The notes: generated by a model not told the origin, from the letters alone. Shown: positions 41,440 through 50,384, counted from the stretch's first letter. The stretch: 64,000 nucleotides of DNA from an uncultured Treponema sp. (GCA_934718065.1 CAKUZR010000006.1:76305-140304); one strand, 5' to 3'. Numbers and translations are program-made.

Positions 41440-42585
41440 ATGGCAGAAACTAAAGATATGTCAGAAAAACTGAAAGCCCTTGAAGCTGCTCGTCTGCAGA
41501 TTGAAAAGCAGTACGGACAGAATTCTCTGATGAGGCTTGGCGCGCAGAACAGCACAGAAGGCATAGAAGTTATTCCGTCTGGCTCGATTTTGCTCGATGA
41601 GGCTCTTGGAATTGGCGGTTATCCTAAGGGGCGAATTATTGAAATGTACGGACCTGAATCTTCAGGAAAGACAACGCTTGCGCTGCATGCGATTGCGGAA
41701 TCCCAGAAGCTTGGCGGAATTGCGGCTTTTGTGGATGCGGAGCACGCGCTTGATCCGGTTTATGCCAAGAATCTTGGCGTTGACATTGACAATTTGTGGG
41801 TTTCTCAGCCTGACTGCGGTGAGCAGGCTCTGGAGATTACGGAAAATCTTGTGCGTTCGGGCGCGGTTGATATTATTGTAATTGACTCGGTTGCGGCGTT
41901 GACTCCTCAGAAGGAAATTGAAGGTGAAATGGGTGATTCCGTTATGGGGCTTCAGGCGCGGCTTATGAGCCAGGCTTTGCGAAAACTTACAGCGATTGTA
42001 GGAAAAAGCAAGTGCATTGTGATTTTTATCAATCAGATCCGAATGAAGATTGGCGTAATGTTTGGAAATCCTGAGACAACGACCGGCGGAAACGCTTTGA
42101 AATTCTATTCTTCTGTTCGTCTGGAAATTCGTCGTGTTGAAACTATTGACGGAAAAGGCGATGAGGATGCGATTGGAAACCGTGTCCGTGTAAAGGTCGT
42201 GAAAAATAAAGTTGCGCCGCCTTTCAGAAAGGTTGAGCTTGATATTTATTTTGGAAAGGGAATAAATCGTTATGCTTCGCTGCTTGATTCTGCTGTGAAA
42301 CATGGAATTGTTGACAAGAAAGGCGCTTGGTTTACAAAAGGTGACATAAAAGTCGGCCAGGGACATGAAAATGCGGTTGCTTTTGTTGAAAACAATCCGG
42401 AATTCGCGGAAATGCTTGAAGATACTTTGCGGGAGCAGCTTTTTCCGAATCTTGTGATTAAGGACAAGGATGGAAATCCTGTTAAAAAAGAAAAAGATGA
42501 AAAGAAAAAGGCTTCTAAAAAGTCAGATGAGAAAGCTGATGAGGCTGCAAAAACGGAAATTCCTGTTCAGGAAGGTTTGTTCTAA
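41440..42585 (+). CDS. recA: Recombinase RecA
   Basis: RecA forms filaments on single-stranded DNA and drives strand exchange and DNA-damage signalling. Walker A is GPESSGKTT (about residues 71-79). The conserved segment [16 protein letters not shown] and the [11 protein letters not shown]alker B region are present. The C-terminal ~40 residues are Lys/Glu-rich. The length of 381 is slightly above the usual ~350. ATG 41440 follows GGAGG at 41431; the upstream GTG 41419 lies in the leader. folK starts right after the stop. Confidence 0.97.
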   Translation: MAETKDMSEKLKALEAARLQIEKQYGQNSLMRLGAQNSTEGIEVIPSGSILLDEALGIGGYPKGRIIEMYGPESSGKTTLALHAIAESQKLGGIAAFVDAEHALDPVYAKNLGVDIDNLWVSQPDCGEQALEITENLVRSGAVDIIVIDSVAALTPQKEIEGEMGDSVMGLQARLMSQALRKLTAIVGKSKCIVIFINQIRMKIGVMFGNPETTTGGNALKFYSSVRLEIRRVETIDGKGDEDAIGNRVRVKVVKNKVAPPFRKVELDIYFGKGINRYASLLDSAVKHGIVDKKGAWFTKGDIKVGQGHENAVAFVENNPEFAEMLEDTLREQLFPNLVIKDKDGNPVKKEKDEKKKASKKSDEKADEAAKTEIPVQEGLF

Positions 42586-43128
42586 TTGAAAACGGTTTTG
42601 CTTGGACTTGGTTCAAATTCAAATTTTCAGGGAAAAAAGTCAGTCTGCCTGCTTGCTGAGGCTTGCAGGGAGCTGTCCAGGATTTTAGTGTCTCCAGTAT
42701 TCTCCTGTATTTATGAATCAAGGCCGATGTATGTTGAAAACCAGGAGAATTTTTTCAATATGGCGGCAAAGGGATTTGTTGATGATTCGGCTGATCCTTT
42801 TGCTTTGCTTGAAAAAATTCACGAAATTGAAAAAATGTTCGGCCGGGACCGCGCCAAGGAAATTCGGTTTGGTCCGCGGCCTTTGGATATTGATATAGAA
42901 GAATTTGGCGGCGATGTTATAAATGAGCCGCCGGTTCTTATTGTTCCGCATCCAAGAATTCAGGAAAGGCAATTTGTTTTGCTTCCAGCTATTGAGATTT
43001 TGACAATTTCTGCCGATGAACAACTAAGGGCTAAGCTTGAAAAATTTTTGAGCGTACTGCCTGATCAGGACGTAAAAAAATGCCCTGAGGAAATACAAGT
43101 TCAGTTCAGGCAAGAGCTGAATCAGTGA
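42586..43128 (+). CDS. folK: 6-hydroxymethyl-7,8-dihydropterin pyrophosphokinase
   Basis: FolK transfers pyrophosphate from ATP to hydroxymethyl-dihydropterin in folate synthesis. The 180-residue protein shows LLGLGSN at the start, FGPRPLDIDIEEFGG with the metal-binding Asp pair (about residues 96-104), and VPHPRIQERQFVLLPA. The start is TTG 42586, directly abutting the recA stop, so it depends on translational coupling; recA lacks an internal GGAGG here. Its stop overlaps a possible GTG of scpA. No folP or folB is adjacent. Confidence 0.92.
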   Translation: MKTVLLGLGSNSNFQGKKSVCLLAEACRELSRILVSPVFSCIYESRPMYVENQENFFNMAAKGFVDDSADPFALLEKIHEIEKMFGRDRAKEIRFGPRPLDIDIEEFGGDVINEPPVLIVPHPRIQERQFVLLPAIEILTISADEQLRAKLEKFLSVLPDQDVKKCPEEIQVQFRQELNQ

Positions 43129-43145
43129 ATTCTGGCGGAATGATT

Positions 43146-44012
43146 ATGGAAAAAAAACAGGCGAAATCGAATGCGGCCGCAGCCGCTGAAGCTTATCCGG
43201 AAGAAAAAAACAAGCGCAAATTTACGGCCGGCCAGTTTGAAGGTCCGCTGGATTTGCTGTGGTATCTTATTCATAAAAGTGAAATCAATATCTATGATAT
43301 TCCTATCGCGAATATCACTGAGCAGTATCTTGAATATCTCGATTACGCGGTGCAGACTGATCTTGGCGACCTGAGCGAATTCTACAAGTGGGCGGCGATG
43401 CTTCTGAATATGAAAAGCAAAATGCTTCTGCCGGTTGAAATAAACTACGACGACGAAGATGTCGAGGATCCGCGCGACGAGCTTGTTGAAAAGCTGATTG
43501 AATACCAGAAATTCAAGAAACTTTCTGAACTCATGGAAGAAAAAGAGGACAATTCCGACTGGAACTACGAACGCTCTAAAATTCAGCGTGTTCTTCCGTT
43601 CGATGAAAGCGAAAATGAATGGAAAGAAGTTGACACCTGGGATTTGCTTCAGCAGATGCAGAAACTTTTCAAGAATATGGTGAGCCGTTATTCAAATGAA
43701 AAAATTCTGAATATGTACGAGGAAATCTCTGTGAACGAGAAAATCGCCCTGATGAACGAGCTTTTTGAAAAGAACAACGAATGTATGTTCACGGATTTGA
43801 TTACCCGCGCCGGAAATGAGATGGATGTAATCTGCGCGTTTATGGCGATTCTTGAGGCTGTGAAATTCAAGATGATTACGATAATGCAGAACCGTCTTTT
43901 CGGCGATATAAAGATTTGCCGCCGGCTTGACAGCCATGAAAGTTTCAAAAATTTTGAAATTACGATTGATAAAATCGATAAATTTAGTGAAGAAAAAGAA
44001 AAAATTCAGTAG
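43146..44012 (+). CDS. scpA: Segregation and condensation protein A
   Basis: ScpA is the kleisin that bridges SMC heads and, with ScpB, forms the bacterial condensin complex on DNA. The N-terminal SMC-binding signature is FEGPLDLLWYLIHKSEINIYD (given in parts: FEGPLDLLWYLI, INIYDIPIANI). The acidic middle and a C-terminal winged-helix region follow. ATG 43146 is preferred because GGCGGA lies six bases upstream; GTG 43125 and ATG 43140 are in frame alternatives. From 43146 the protein has 288 residues, a normal size. scpB follows after 57 bases. Confidence 0.9.
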   Translation: MEKKQAKSNAAAAAEAYPEEKNKRKFTAGQFEGPLDLLWYLIHKSEINIYDIPIANITEQYLEYLDYAVQTDLGDLSEFYKWAAMLLNMKSKMLLPVEINYDDEDVEDPRDELVEKLIEYQKFKKLSELMEEKEDNSDWNYERSKIQRVLPFDESENEWKEVDTWDLLQQMQKLFKNMVSRYSNEKILNMYEEISVNEKIALMNELFEKNNECMFTDLITRAGNEMDVICAFMAILEAVKFKMITIMQNRLFGDIKICRRLDSHESFKNFEITIDKIDKFSEEKEKIQ

Positions 44013-44069
44013 ACTTTAAATGTCAGCTTCAGTAAAAGCTGGATGAAAATTTAATTTTGGTTGGAAAAA

Positions 44070-44609
44070 ATGGAGCTTGAAAAAGAAACCGCGCTGGTGG
44101 AAACTGTATTGTTTCTTGAAAGCGAGCCGGTCGCGGAAAAACAGATTTCAAATATCGCGCAGCTTTCAGAAGAAGTTGTAAGGCGCTGCATTGAAAATCT
44201 TAAGGAAAAATATAAGGCCGAGTGTTCAGGCATCGAGCTTGCGGTCATAACAGGCGGCTGGTGTCTTGTGCCTAAAAAGGAATTCTGGAGCGTTCTTTCG
44301 GAGCGTTACGGAGAAAAAAACAGCGGAAGGCTTTCAAAATCCGCGCTTGAGACTTTGTCGATAATTGCGTACAAGCAGCCGATTACAAGAAGCGAAATTG
44401 AGCAGATACGCGGCGTAAGCGTTGACAATATGATCCGCCTTCTTGTTGAAAGAAATTTTATAAAGGAAGTTGGCCGCAGCGACGCGCCTGGAAAGCCGGT
44501 TCAGTTTGGAACTACAAAAGATTTTCTGAAATTCTTCCATTTGAACAGCATTGCGGATCTGCCGAAACTTGATGAAGACGAAGAACAGAGGTTTGAACTT
44601 GCTAGATAA
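44070..44609 (+). CDS. scpB: Segregation and condensation protein B
   Basis: ScpB is the winged-helix dimer that binds ScpA in the SMC complex. Diagnostic segments are VETVLFLESEPV at the start and SALETLSIIAYKQPITRSEIEQIRGV in the middle (shortened: LSIIAYKQPITRSEIEQIRG), followed by FGTTKDFLKFF. From ATG 44070 it has 179 residues. An upstream in-frame TTG (44061) is possible. The gene overlaps the rluB start by 11 bases. Confidence 0.93.
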   Translation: MELEKETALVETVLFLESEPVAEKQISNIAQLSEEVVRRCIENLKEKYKAECSGIELAVITGGWCLVPKKEFWSVLSERYGEKNSGRLSKSALETLSIIAYKQPITRSEIEQIRGVSVDNMIRLLVERNFIKEVGRSDAPGKPVQFGTTKDFLKFFHLNSIADLPKLDEDEEQRFELAR

Positions 44610-45345
44610 CGGAAAAAATGAAAATTCGGAAAAAAGCCAGCTTAGGCTTCAGGTTTATCTTGCCCACTGCGGAGTTGCAAGCCGCCGCGCTGCTGAAAAA
44701 ATAATTGCGGACGGCCGGGTGACTGTGAACGGAAAAGTTGAGACTGAAATGGGAACAAAAGTTTCTGCGGGCGATGAAGTTCTTGTTGACGGAAAGAAAG
44801 TTTCTCTTGAAGAAAAAAAACGCTATGTGCTTTTGAACAAGCCAACCGGCTATGTCTGCTCGCTTTCGGATGAAAAAGACCGCCCGGTCGCCGCGTCTTT
44901 GCTGAAGGAAGCGTATTCCGAGCGGCTTTACAATGTCGGGCGGCTCGATATGTTCAGCGCCGGCCTTATAATTTTCACGAACGACGGTGATTTCGCCGCA
45001 AAACTGTCCCATCCTTCCGCTGAAATTGAGAAGGAATACGTTGTGGAAACTTCAGTTCCTCTTCCGCGTTCTCTTGCCGCTGAGTTTGAAAAAGGTCTCC
45101 GTGTTGAAGGCGTTTTCTACAAATGCAAGTCGGCGGTCGAGCTCAATGCTAGAAAAATAAAAATCGTTCTGGTTGAAGGAAAAAACCGCGAAATCCGCAA
45201 TGTTTTCGCCTCAAAGGAAATCGGAATCAAAAAGCTGGTTCGGGTAAGAATCGGCAACATAGAAATTAATGGCTTGAAGCCTGGCGAATTCCGCGAGCTT
45301 TCAGAAAAGGAAGTTTCCGGATTGCTTAGGCTTTGCCGCAAATAA
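44599..45345 (+). CDS. rluB: RsuA/RluB-family rRNA pseudouridine synthase
   Basis: The enzyme isomerises a specific uridine of rRNA to pseudouridine. It has an N-terminal S4 domain (LQVYLAHCGVASRRAAEKII) and a catalytic domain with LLNKPTGYVCS, the aspartate motif NVGRLDMFSAGLIIFTND and EGKNREIRNVF. The start is taken as TTG 44599 with AGAGG about 8 bases upstream, inside the end of scpB; this gives 248 residues. The scpA-scpB-rluB order is widespread in bacteria and supports RluB over RsuA, although the exact rRNA site cannot be read from sequence. Confidence 0.88.
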   Translation: MLDNGKNENSEKSQLRLQVYLAHCGVASRRAAEKIIADGRVTVNGKVETEMGTKVSAGDEVLVDGKKVSLEEKKRYVLLNKPTGYVCSLSDEKDRPVAASLLKEAYSERLYNVGRLDMFSAGLIIFTNDGDFAAKLSHPSAEIEKEYVVETSVPLPRSLAAEFEKGLRVEGVFYKCKSAVELNARKIKIVLVEGKNREIRNVFASKEIGIKKLVRVRIGNIEINGLKPGEFRELSEKEVSGLLRLCRK

Positions 45346-45374
45346 ATAAAAACAAATGTTTTTTATGGGAGTCA

Positions 45375-47744
45375 ATGATGATTATTGCTATGGACGGGCC
45401 TGCCGGAACAGGAAAAAGCACAATCGCTTCGATTATTGCGAAAAAGCTTGGAATCACGTATTTGAACAGCGGAAGTTTCTACCGCGCGCTTACGCTTTCC
45501 CTGCTGGATGAAAAAATTCCGCTTGATGACGAGAATTCTGTTGTTGACTTCTGTAAAAAGCAAAAGCTTGAGTATAAAAATTCTCATCTTGTGCTGAACG
45601 GAACGGATGTCGAGCGGCATCTTCACGATGACCGGGTGAGCGCGAATGTCGCCCAGGTTTCAGCTTTTGTCCCGGTCCGCCATCTTGTGAATGAAAGAAT
45701 GCGCGAAATCACAAAAAGCCTTGACATTGTTTGCGAGGGCCGCGACATGACAACGGTTGTTTTCCCGGATGCCGACTTTAAATTTTATCTGGATGCCTCG
45801 CTTGACGTTCAGGCTGAGCGGCGTTTCAACCAGGGAGTCAGCAATATGACTCTTGAGGAAATAAAGGAAGCCATTAAAAAACGTGATGAAATCGACAGAA
45901 ATAAGCCGGAAGGAGCTTTAAAACGCGCTCCGGATGCCTATTACATCGACACTTCAGCCTTGACCATAGATAGTGTTTGTGAAATAATATTAAACAAAAT
46001 CAACAAACAAGGGTTCAAAATGGAAGAAATGGAAGTGGAAAAGGAAGAAGCTCAGAACTCCAAGAGCGCTATCCAGACACAATTAGAAGAGTCTCTGAAC
46101 AATCTTAGCAATCCTGAAGAAGGACAAATCGTGGAAGGTGAAGTTATTTCAGTTTCTGATGACTATGTTTTTCTTGATGTAGGATGCAAGTCAGAGGGTA
46201 GAATCCCCGTTCAGGAGTTCGCAGGAAACCTGCCAAAAGTAGGGGACAAAGTATCAGTATTCTTGGCTAAGGTATTTGGAAAATATGGGCCGGAAATTTC
46301 AAAGACAAGAGCTGATTCAAAGCGTATGTGGAAAGAAATTTCTCAGGCATTCAAGGATAGAGTTCCGGTTGACGGAATCATCACAAAGATTGTCAAGGGC
46401 GGCTACGAGGTTTCTCTTGGCGGTGATATCCGCGCGTTCTTGCCGATCAGCCAGTCTGACAGCCAGAAAGTTGAAAAGCCGGAATCGCTGCTTAATCTTA
46501 GCTCAAAGTTCTATATCGAGCGTTTGTATTCAGAAAATAAAGCCAACGTTGTTGTTAACCGACGAAAATATCTTGAAGAGGAAGTTGACAGAAAGCGCGA
46601 GGCGTTCTTCAATGAAGTTAAAATCGGCGACACTGTAAAAGGCACTGTAAAGAGCTTTACAAGTTTCGGCGCGTTCATTGATCTTGGCGGCTTTGACGGT
46701 CTTCTTCACATAAATGATATGAGCTGGGGACACGTTGCCCGACCGAAGGACTTTGTAAAGAAAGGCCAGGAAATCGAGCTTAAGGTTATTCGCCTTGATC
46801 CAGCTGAAAAGAGAATCAATCTTTCTTTGAAGCATTTTACAGAAGATCCGTGGATTCACTTTGAAGAAAAATATCATGTGAACGATATTGTAAAAGGCAA
46901 AGTTACAAAACTTACAGACTTCGGCGCGTTCATCGAGCTTGAGGAAGGAATTGAAGGTCTTGTTCACATCAGTGAATTCTCTTGGACAAAGAAAATCAAC
47001 AAGCCTTCTGATATGCTCAAGGTTGGCGATGAAGTTGAAGCGATGATTCTTGGCTACGATATTCAGGCTGGACGAGTTTCTCTTGGAATCAAGCAGGTTA
47101 CTGCAAATCCGTGGGATACTATTTCAGAAAAATATCCGGTTGGAACAAAAGTAAATGGAAAGGTTGTAAAAATCACAAACGCCGGCGCTTTTGTTCAGCT
47201 TGAGGAAGGCATTGACGGTTTCCTTCACGCTGATGATATTTCCTGGACAAAGAAAGTTAAGCATCCTGGCAGCGAGTTGACTGTTGATCAGGAAATTGAA
47301 GTTGTTGTTCTTGACTGTGATGCTGAAAATCACCGCATCCGAGTTGGAATCAAGCAGCTTTCAGAAAATCCTTGGAAGCAGTTCGCTGAGGAGTACAAGA
47401 CTGGCTCTACATTGGAAGGTGAAATCACATCGATTACAGATTTCGGTGTTTTTGTAAAAGCTCCAAATGGAATTGAAGGTCTTGTAAACAAGGCGAATCT
47501 CAGCGAAGACCGCGACACTCCGTATGAAGAAGCTGTGAAGAAATACAATGTCGGCGACAAAATCAATGTTTTTGTTGTTGATGTGAATGTAGAAAAAGAA
47601 AAGGCAGCTTTCTCTGTTCGTGAGTACAAGCGAAAACAGCAGCGCGATGAAATCTCTCAGTATATGTCAAATTCAAATGATGACGATCAGGGGGCATACA
47701 CATTAGGCGATATGCTGAACGATAAAAAAGCTGAGAACAGATAG
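45375..47744 (+). CDS. cmk-rpsA: Cytidylate kinase fused to ribosomal protein S1
   Basis: The 789-residue protein joins two essential functions. Residues 1-215 are CMP/dCMP kinase, with P-loop MDGPAGTGKST, then CEGRDMTTVVFPDA and the KRDEIDRNK region. From Met216 onward it is ribosomal protein S1 with six S1/OB repeats, the last four most regular (each with FGAF or a variant and a WTKK-type end). S1 helps mRNA bind the 30S subunit. This fusion is known in Treponema pallidum. The start has GGGAG nearby; ATG 45378 is equally possible. A promoter-like pair and AAGGG precede the in-frame ATG 46020 at the junction, so a free 574-residue S1 could also be made. The acidic linker EEMEVEKEEAQ looks like a native S1 N-terminus. 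Confidence 0.95.
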   Translation: MMIIAMDGPAGTGKSTIASIIAKKLGITYLNSGSFYRALTLSLLDEKIPLDDENSVVDFCKKQKLEYKNSHLVLNGTDVERHLHDDRVSANVAQVSAFVPVRHLVNERMREITKSLDIVCEGRDMTTVVFPDADFKFYLDASLDVQAERRFNQGVSNMTLEEIKEAIKKRDEIDRNKPEGALKRAPDAYYIDTSALTIDSVCEIILNKINKQGFKMEEMEVEKEEAQNSKSAIQTQLEESLNNLSNPEEGQIVEGEVISVSDDYVFLDVGCKSEGRIPVQEFAGNLPKVGDKVSVFLAKVFGKYGPEISKTRADSKRMWKEISQAFKDRVPVDGIITKIVKGGYEVSLGGDIRAFLPISQSDSQKVEKPESLLNLSSKFYIERLYSENKANVVVNRRKYLEEEVDRKREAFFNEVKIGDTVKGTVKSFTSFGAFIDLGGFDGLLHINDMSWGHVARPKDFVKKGQEIELKVIRLDPAEKRINLSLKHFTEDPWIHFEEKYHVNDIVKGKVTKLTDFGAFIELEEGIEGLVHISEFSWTKKINKPSDMLKVGDEVEAMILGYDIQAGRVSLGIKQVTANPWDTISEKYPVGTKVNGKVVKITNAGAFVQLEEGIDGFLHADDISWTKKVKHPGSELTVDQEIEVVVLDCDAENHRIRVGIKQLSENPWKQFAEEYKTGSTLEGEITSITDFGVFVKAPNGIEGLVNKANLSEDRDTPYEEAVKKYNVGDKINVFVVDVNVEKEKAAFSVREYKRKQQRDEISQYMSNSNDDDQGAYTLGDMLNDKKAENR
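45960..46019 (+). promoter_or_regulatory. Internal promoter and ribosome-binding site at the Cmk/S1 junction
   Basis: TTGACC (45960-45965), a 17-base spacer and AATAAT (45983-45988) each match consensus in five of six positions. A start near 45995 would give a 25-base leader with AAGGG (46009-46013) six bases before ATG 46020, the first codon of the S1 half. Confidence 0.55.
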
Positions 47745-47759
47745 TTTTGATGTTCCAGA

Positions 47760-47803
47760 AACGCATTGTGCTGGTATTTTTGCCGGTGCAATGCGTTTTG
47801 TTG
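47760..47803 (+). terminator. Terminator after cmk-rpsA
   Basis: AACGCATTG (47760-47768) pairs with CAATGCGTT (47789-47797). The inner TGCTGG/CCGGTG can extend the stem with wobble and one mismatch. TTTTGTTGT follows. Confidence 0.7.
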
Positions 47804-47818
47804 TATTGAAAGCCTTTT

Positions 47819-48697
47819 ATGAACGAAACTTTTATTGCGGCGAGTCCTGTTACAAAGGATTTGCTTGAAATTATCAAGAAAACTTCTGCAACAAATTCTC
47901 CTGTTCTTTTGATTGGCGAGTTGGGCTGCGGTAAAAAAACTTTTGCGAAAATAATTCATGCTAACTGTAACCGGAAGGATTTTCCGTTTTTTTACTACGA
48001 CTGCAGAAGTTCAAAAGATATTGATTTTGTAAAAGTCAGTTCAGAATGTGGTTCGATTTTTTTTGATGAAATTGAATCTTTAAGGATTGAATACCAAGAA
48101 AAGCTGCTGGATTTGATTCAGTCAAAAATCAATGTGAAGGTTATTGCCTCAACAAGCAAAAATCTTGCGGATTTTGTTCAGAACGGCAGTTTTGCTGAGG
48201 AGCTGTTTTTCCGGTTGAATGTTTTTCCAGTGCGGATTCCAGCTCTTCGGGTACGAAAAGAGGATATTTTACCTCTTGCTGAAAATTTTTTAGTTTCTTT
48301 TTCTGCGAAATATGGAAAAAAAATTGCCGGATTTTCAGAAGAGTCTAAAAGTGCCCTCGTTGATTATTCCTGGCCGGGAAATATTCTTGAGCTCAGGGAT
48401 ATTGTTTCCAGAAGCGTGCTTTTGTGCCACGGTTCAATGATTCAGAATGAGGATTTGCATCTTGTGTACATTCAGTCTGAGCCGGAAAGCGGACAGGTTC
48501 TTTTGTTTGATGATGAGGATAAAACCCTGAAAACTGCGGTGAATGATTTTAAAAGGCGCTATGTTGTGAAAATTCTTGACGAGTGCGGCTGGAACCAGAC
48601 AAAGGCGGGAAAAGTTCTTGGCATACAAAGAACCTACGTGTCGCGGCTGATGAATGAGCTGCACATTCGCGATAAAATAATAAGTATGGAGAAATAA
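47819..48697 (+). CDS. Degenerate sigma-54-activator-like AAA+ protein with Fis-type HTH
   Basis: The 292-residue protein has the layout of the NtrC family without a receiver domain. Walker A is GELGCGKKT (residues 33-41) and Walker B is SIFFDEIESL (around 79-88). The arginine region is FRLNVFPVRIPALRVRKEDI, the WPGN box is YSWPGNILELRDIV, and the C-terminal Fis helix-turn-helix is CGWNQTKAGKVLGIQRTYVSRL. Only about 36 residues separate Walker A from Walker B, against about 60 in normal members. The missing part is where the GAFTGA loop contacts sigma-54. It therefore probably cannot open sigma-54 promoters and may act as a DNA-binding regulator. It is followed immediately by the membrane TPR gene. 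Confidence 0.85.
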   Translation: MNETFIAASPVTKDLLEIIKKTSATNSPVLLIGELGCGKKTFAKIIHANCNRKDFPFFYYDCRSSKDIDFVKVSSECGSIFFDEIESLRIEYQEKLLDLIQSKINVKVIASTSKNLADFVQNGSFAEELFFRLNVFPVRIPALRVRKEDILPLAENFLVSFSAKYGKKIAGFSEESKSALVDYSWPGNILELRDIVSRSVLLCHGSMIQNEDLHLVYIQSEPESGQVLLFDDEDKTLKTAVNDFKRRYVVKILDECGWNQTKAGKVLGIQRTYVSRLMNELHIRDKIISMEK

Positions 48698-49372
48698 ATG
48701 AAAGCACAATTTGAAAAAGCATCTGCAGGAGAAAAATTATCAGGATTTTTTGTTGCATACCGAAAAGTTCTTATTGCGGTTCTTGTTGTTCTGGCGGTTT
48801 TTGTCCTGAGCTATGGAATTGGAGCTTCTGTGGTTTCAAACGCAAGCAAGAAAGGTCTTGAGGATATCGATTCAATTTCTTATAACCTTACAAAAGATTC
48901 TGCGGGACTTTCTGAAGAAGCGCTGGAAGCACGCCGGGAAAAAGCTCTTTCTGATTTGGCTGGCTACAACAGCAAGTCTGGAGTTGTGGGCGTGCGGGCA
49001 AATATGCTTTCTGCGGAAGTGAAATATTCCCAGAAAAAATATGACGAAGCTGCGTCTTTCTGGACTGTGGCCGCTGAGAAGGGCAGAAAATCATATACTG
49101 CGCCGTTGTGTTATTTTAATGCTGGAGCCGCTTTTGAAGATTCCGGAAAATTTGACGACGCTGAAAAATCTTATGAAAAAACTGTTTCTTACAAGGATTT
49201 TGACCAGATTGCTCATGCGAAATTCAGTCTTGGCCGCGTAAAAGAATCTAAAGGTGATAAAAAAGGCGCTGTTGAAGTTTATACGGAACTTTTCGGCTCG
49301 CTTCCTGAGGATTCCTGGGCAAAACTTGCTGAATCAAGACTTATAAGCATTGAAATTTCGGACAAAGAGTAG
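48698..49372 (+). CDS. Single-pass membrane TPR protein, YfgM-like layout
   Basis: The 224-residue product has a cytoplasmic N-terminus of about 20 residues, one membrane helix (residues 24-46, VLIAVLVVLAVFVLSYGIG) and a periplasmic TPR domain (SAEVKYSQKKYDEAASFW, NAGAAFEDSGKFDDAEKSYEK, SLGRVKESKGDKKGAVEVY). The layout resembles YfgM, a Sec-associated periplasmic chaperone partner, but homology is not certain. GGAG precedes ATG 48698, which abuts the stop of the activator-like gene, so the two are coupled. Confidence 0.75.
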   Translation: MKAQFEKASAGEKLSGFFVAYRKVLIAVLVVLAVFVLSYGIGASVVSNASKKGLEDIDSISYNLTKDSAGLSEEALEARREKALSDLAGYNSKSGVVGVRANMLSAEVKYSQKKYDEAASFWTVAAEKGRKSYTAPLCYFNAGAAFEDSGKFDDAEKSYEKTVSYKDFDQIAHAKFSLGRVKESKGDKKGAVEVYTELFGSLPEDSWAKLAESRLISIEISDKE

Positions 49373-49402
49373 TTTTAAAAAATTATTTTGCGGAAGGCAG
49401 AT

Positions 49403-50155
49403 ATGAAAAAATTGATTTTTTTTAATATTTCGATTTTTTTTGTCTGTCTTTTTTTATTTTCTTCATGCGGAATTGAAAAGTCTTATTATCTGGAAGCTCC
49501 TGTTCAACGTCAGACGAATCCGACAGTTTCCGATGCTGGAGACGCGGCTTCTTATGATGAAGCCTATTTTGATTTTATGACAAATGACAGCAGCAATGCT
49601 TCTGAAGGTGAATTCAGGTACATGGGCACGGCTGTTTATTACAAAATCTACAACAACTATTCAACGATGAACAGCAATATTTCGTCTGTTAGCTCTATTT
49701 CGAGCTCGACAAATTCGTCGTCGGCATTTCCGCAGCTTCAGTCCTATGGATATCAGGAGCTTGGCACAAAAGATAAAAATGGCGTTGAAAGAAATATTTC
49801 TCCGCTTGTTCCGGCGAAGGATTCAAATCAAAGAGTTGTTATCCGCCTTACAAATTATCAAAGCGACTATGCGTTCCGGGCAAGAGTTGTTGTTGATGAT
49901 GTTGAAAATTATGTTCCAATGCGCAACGACAGCACAAAATCGTTTGATTTTGGAAGAAAAAACTCTAGCGGCGATTATGACAAGCCGAAAAGCGGCGATG
50001 ATGACGTGAACTTTGGAACTGCGAGCAAAACTGATGTTTATTACGTTGCGCTTTATGCGGTTGCGGTGGGCCGGGACAATTCGTTTACAAATTATTACAG
50101 CAATGTGCTTTATCTTGGCTCGGTTGCAATAGATGCGTCCAGCGAGGACAACTAG
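49403..50155 (+). CDS. Ser/Asn-rich lipoprotein
   Basis: The 250-residue product is not recognised. The signal peptide ends with a lipobox LFSSC (Cys24), so it should be a lipoprotein. Residues 90-115 are a Ser/Asn run (SSVSSISSSTNSSSAF). The rest is polar with many Tyr and Asp and two short hydrophobic strands, suggesting a beta-rich domain. ATG 49403 follows GGAAGG; the upstream TTG 49388 has no such site. It is the third gene after the activator-like protein and may be cotranscribed. Surface or periplasmic location cannot be decided. Confidence 0.75.
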   Translation: MKKLIFFNISIFFVCLFLFSSCGIEKSYYLEAPVQRQTNPTVSDAGDAASYDEAYFDFMTNDSSNASEGEFRYMGTAVYYKIYNNYSTMNSNISSVSSISSSTNSSSAFPQLQSYGYQELGTKDKNGVERNISPLVPAKDSNQRVVIRLTNYQSDYAFRARVVVDDVENYVPMRNDSTKSFDFGRKNSSGDYDKPKSGDDDVNFGTASKTDVYYVALYAVAVGRDNSFTNYYSNVLYLGSVAIDASSEDN

Positions 50156-50205
50156 CCTTTCGTTTTTTGACACCAAAGAAATCTGCAATTCTGTGTCTTT
50201 TTCAC

Positions 50206-50234
50206 TTGTAAAAAAACTGATTTTTTTATATATT
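50206..50234 (+). promoter_or_regulatory. Promoter of tRNA-Arg
   Basis: TTGTAA (50206-50211), a 17-base spacer and TATATT (50229-50234) predict a start near 50241, 27 bases before the tRNA. Confidence 0.65.
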
Positions 50235-50267
50235 ATTTGAACAGAGTTTTACTCATTTCAATTTTTT

Positions 50268-50342
50268 GGTGCTTTAGCTCAGTTGGATTAGAGCAGCTGC
50301 CTTCTAAGCAGCAGGTCGCAAGTTCGAGCCTTGCAAGCATCA
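50268..50342 (+). tRNA. tRNA-Arg (anticodon UCU)
   Basis: The 75-base sequence folds as a complete cloverleaf. The acceptor stem pairs GGTGCTT with AAGCATC (one G-U) and A is the discriminator. The D arm is GCTC/GAGC. The anticodon stem GCTGC/GCAGC has loop CTTCTAA, giving anticodon TCT for AGA codons. The T arm is GCAAG-TTCGAGC-CTTGC. CCA is not encoded. It has its own promoter and terminator. Confidence 0.95.
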
Positions 50343-50348
50343 CTTTTC

Positions 50349-50382
50349 AAAGCTGGCCGTTGGGCTGGCTTTTGTTTTTTTT
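50349..50382 (+). terminator. Terminator of tRNA-Arg
   Basis: AAAGCTGGCC (50349-50358) pairs with GGCTGGCTTT (50363-50372) across a GTTG loop, all ten positions including two G-U pairs. A long T-rich run follows and ends just before the radical SAM start codon. Confidence 0.8.
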
Positions 50383-50384
50383 GT

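Noticed and set aside
41662..42366. 234-codon minus-strand open frame inside recA
   Set aside because: Antisense to RecA with no recognisable domain.
50331..50384. Upstream extension of the radical SAM gene into the tRNA
   Set aside because: It would start inside the tRNA-Arg T arm; ATG 50385 gives the family N-terminus.
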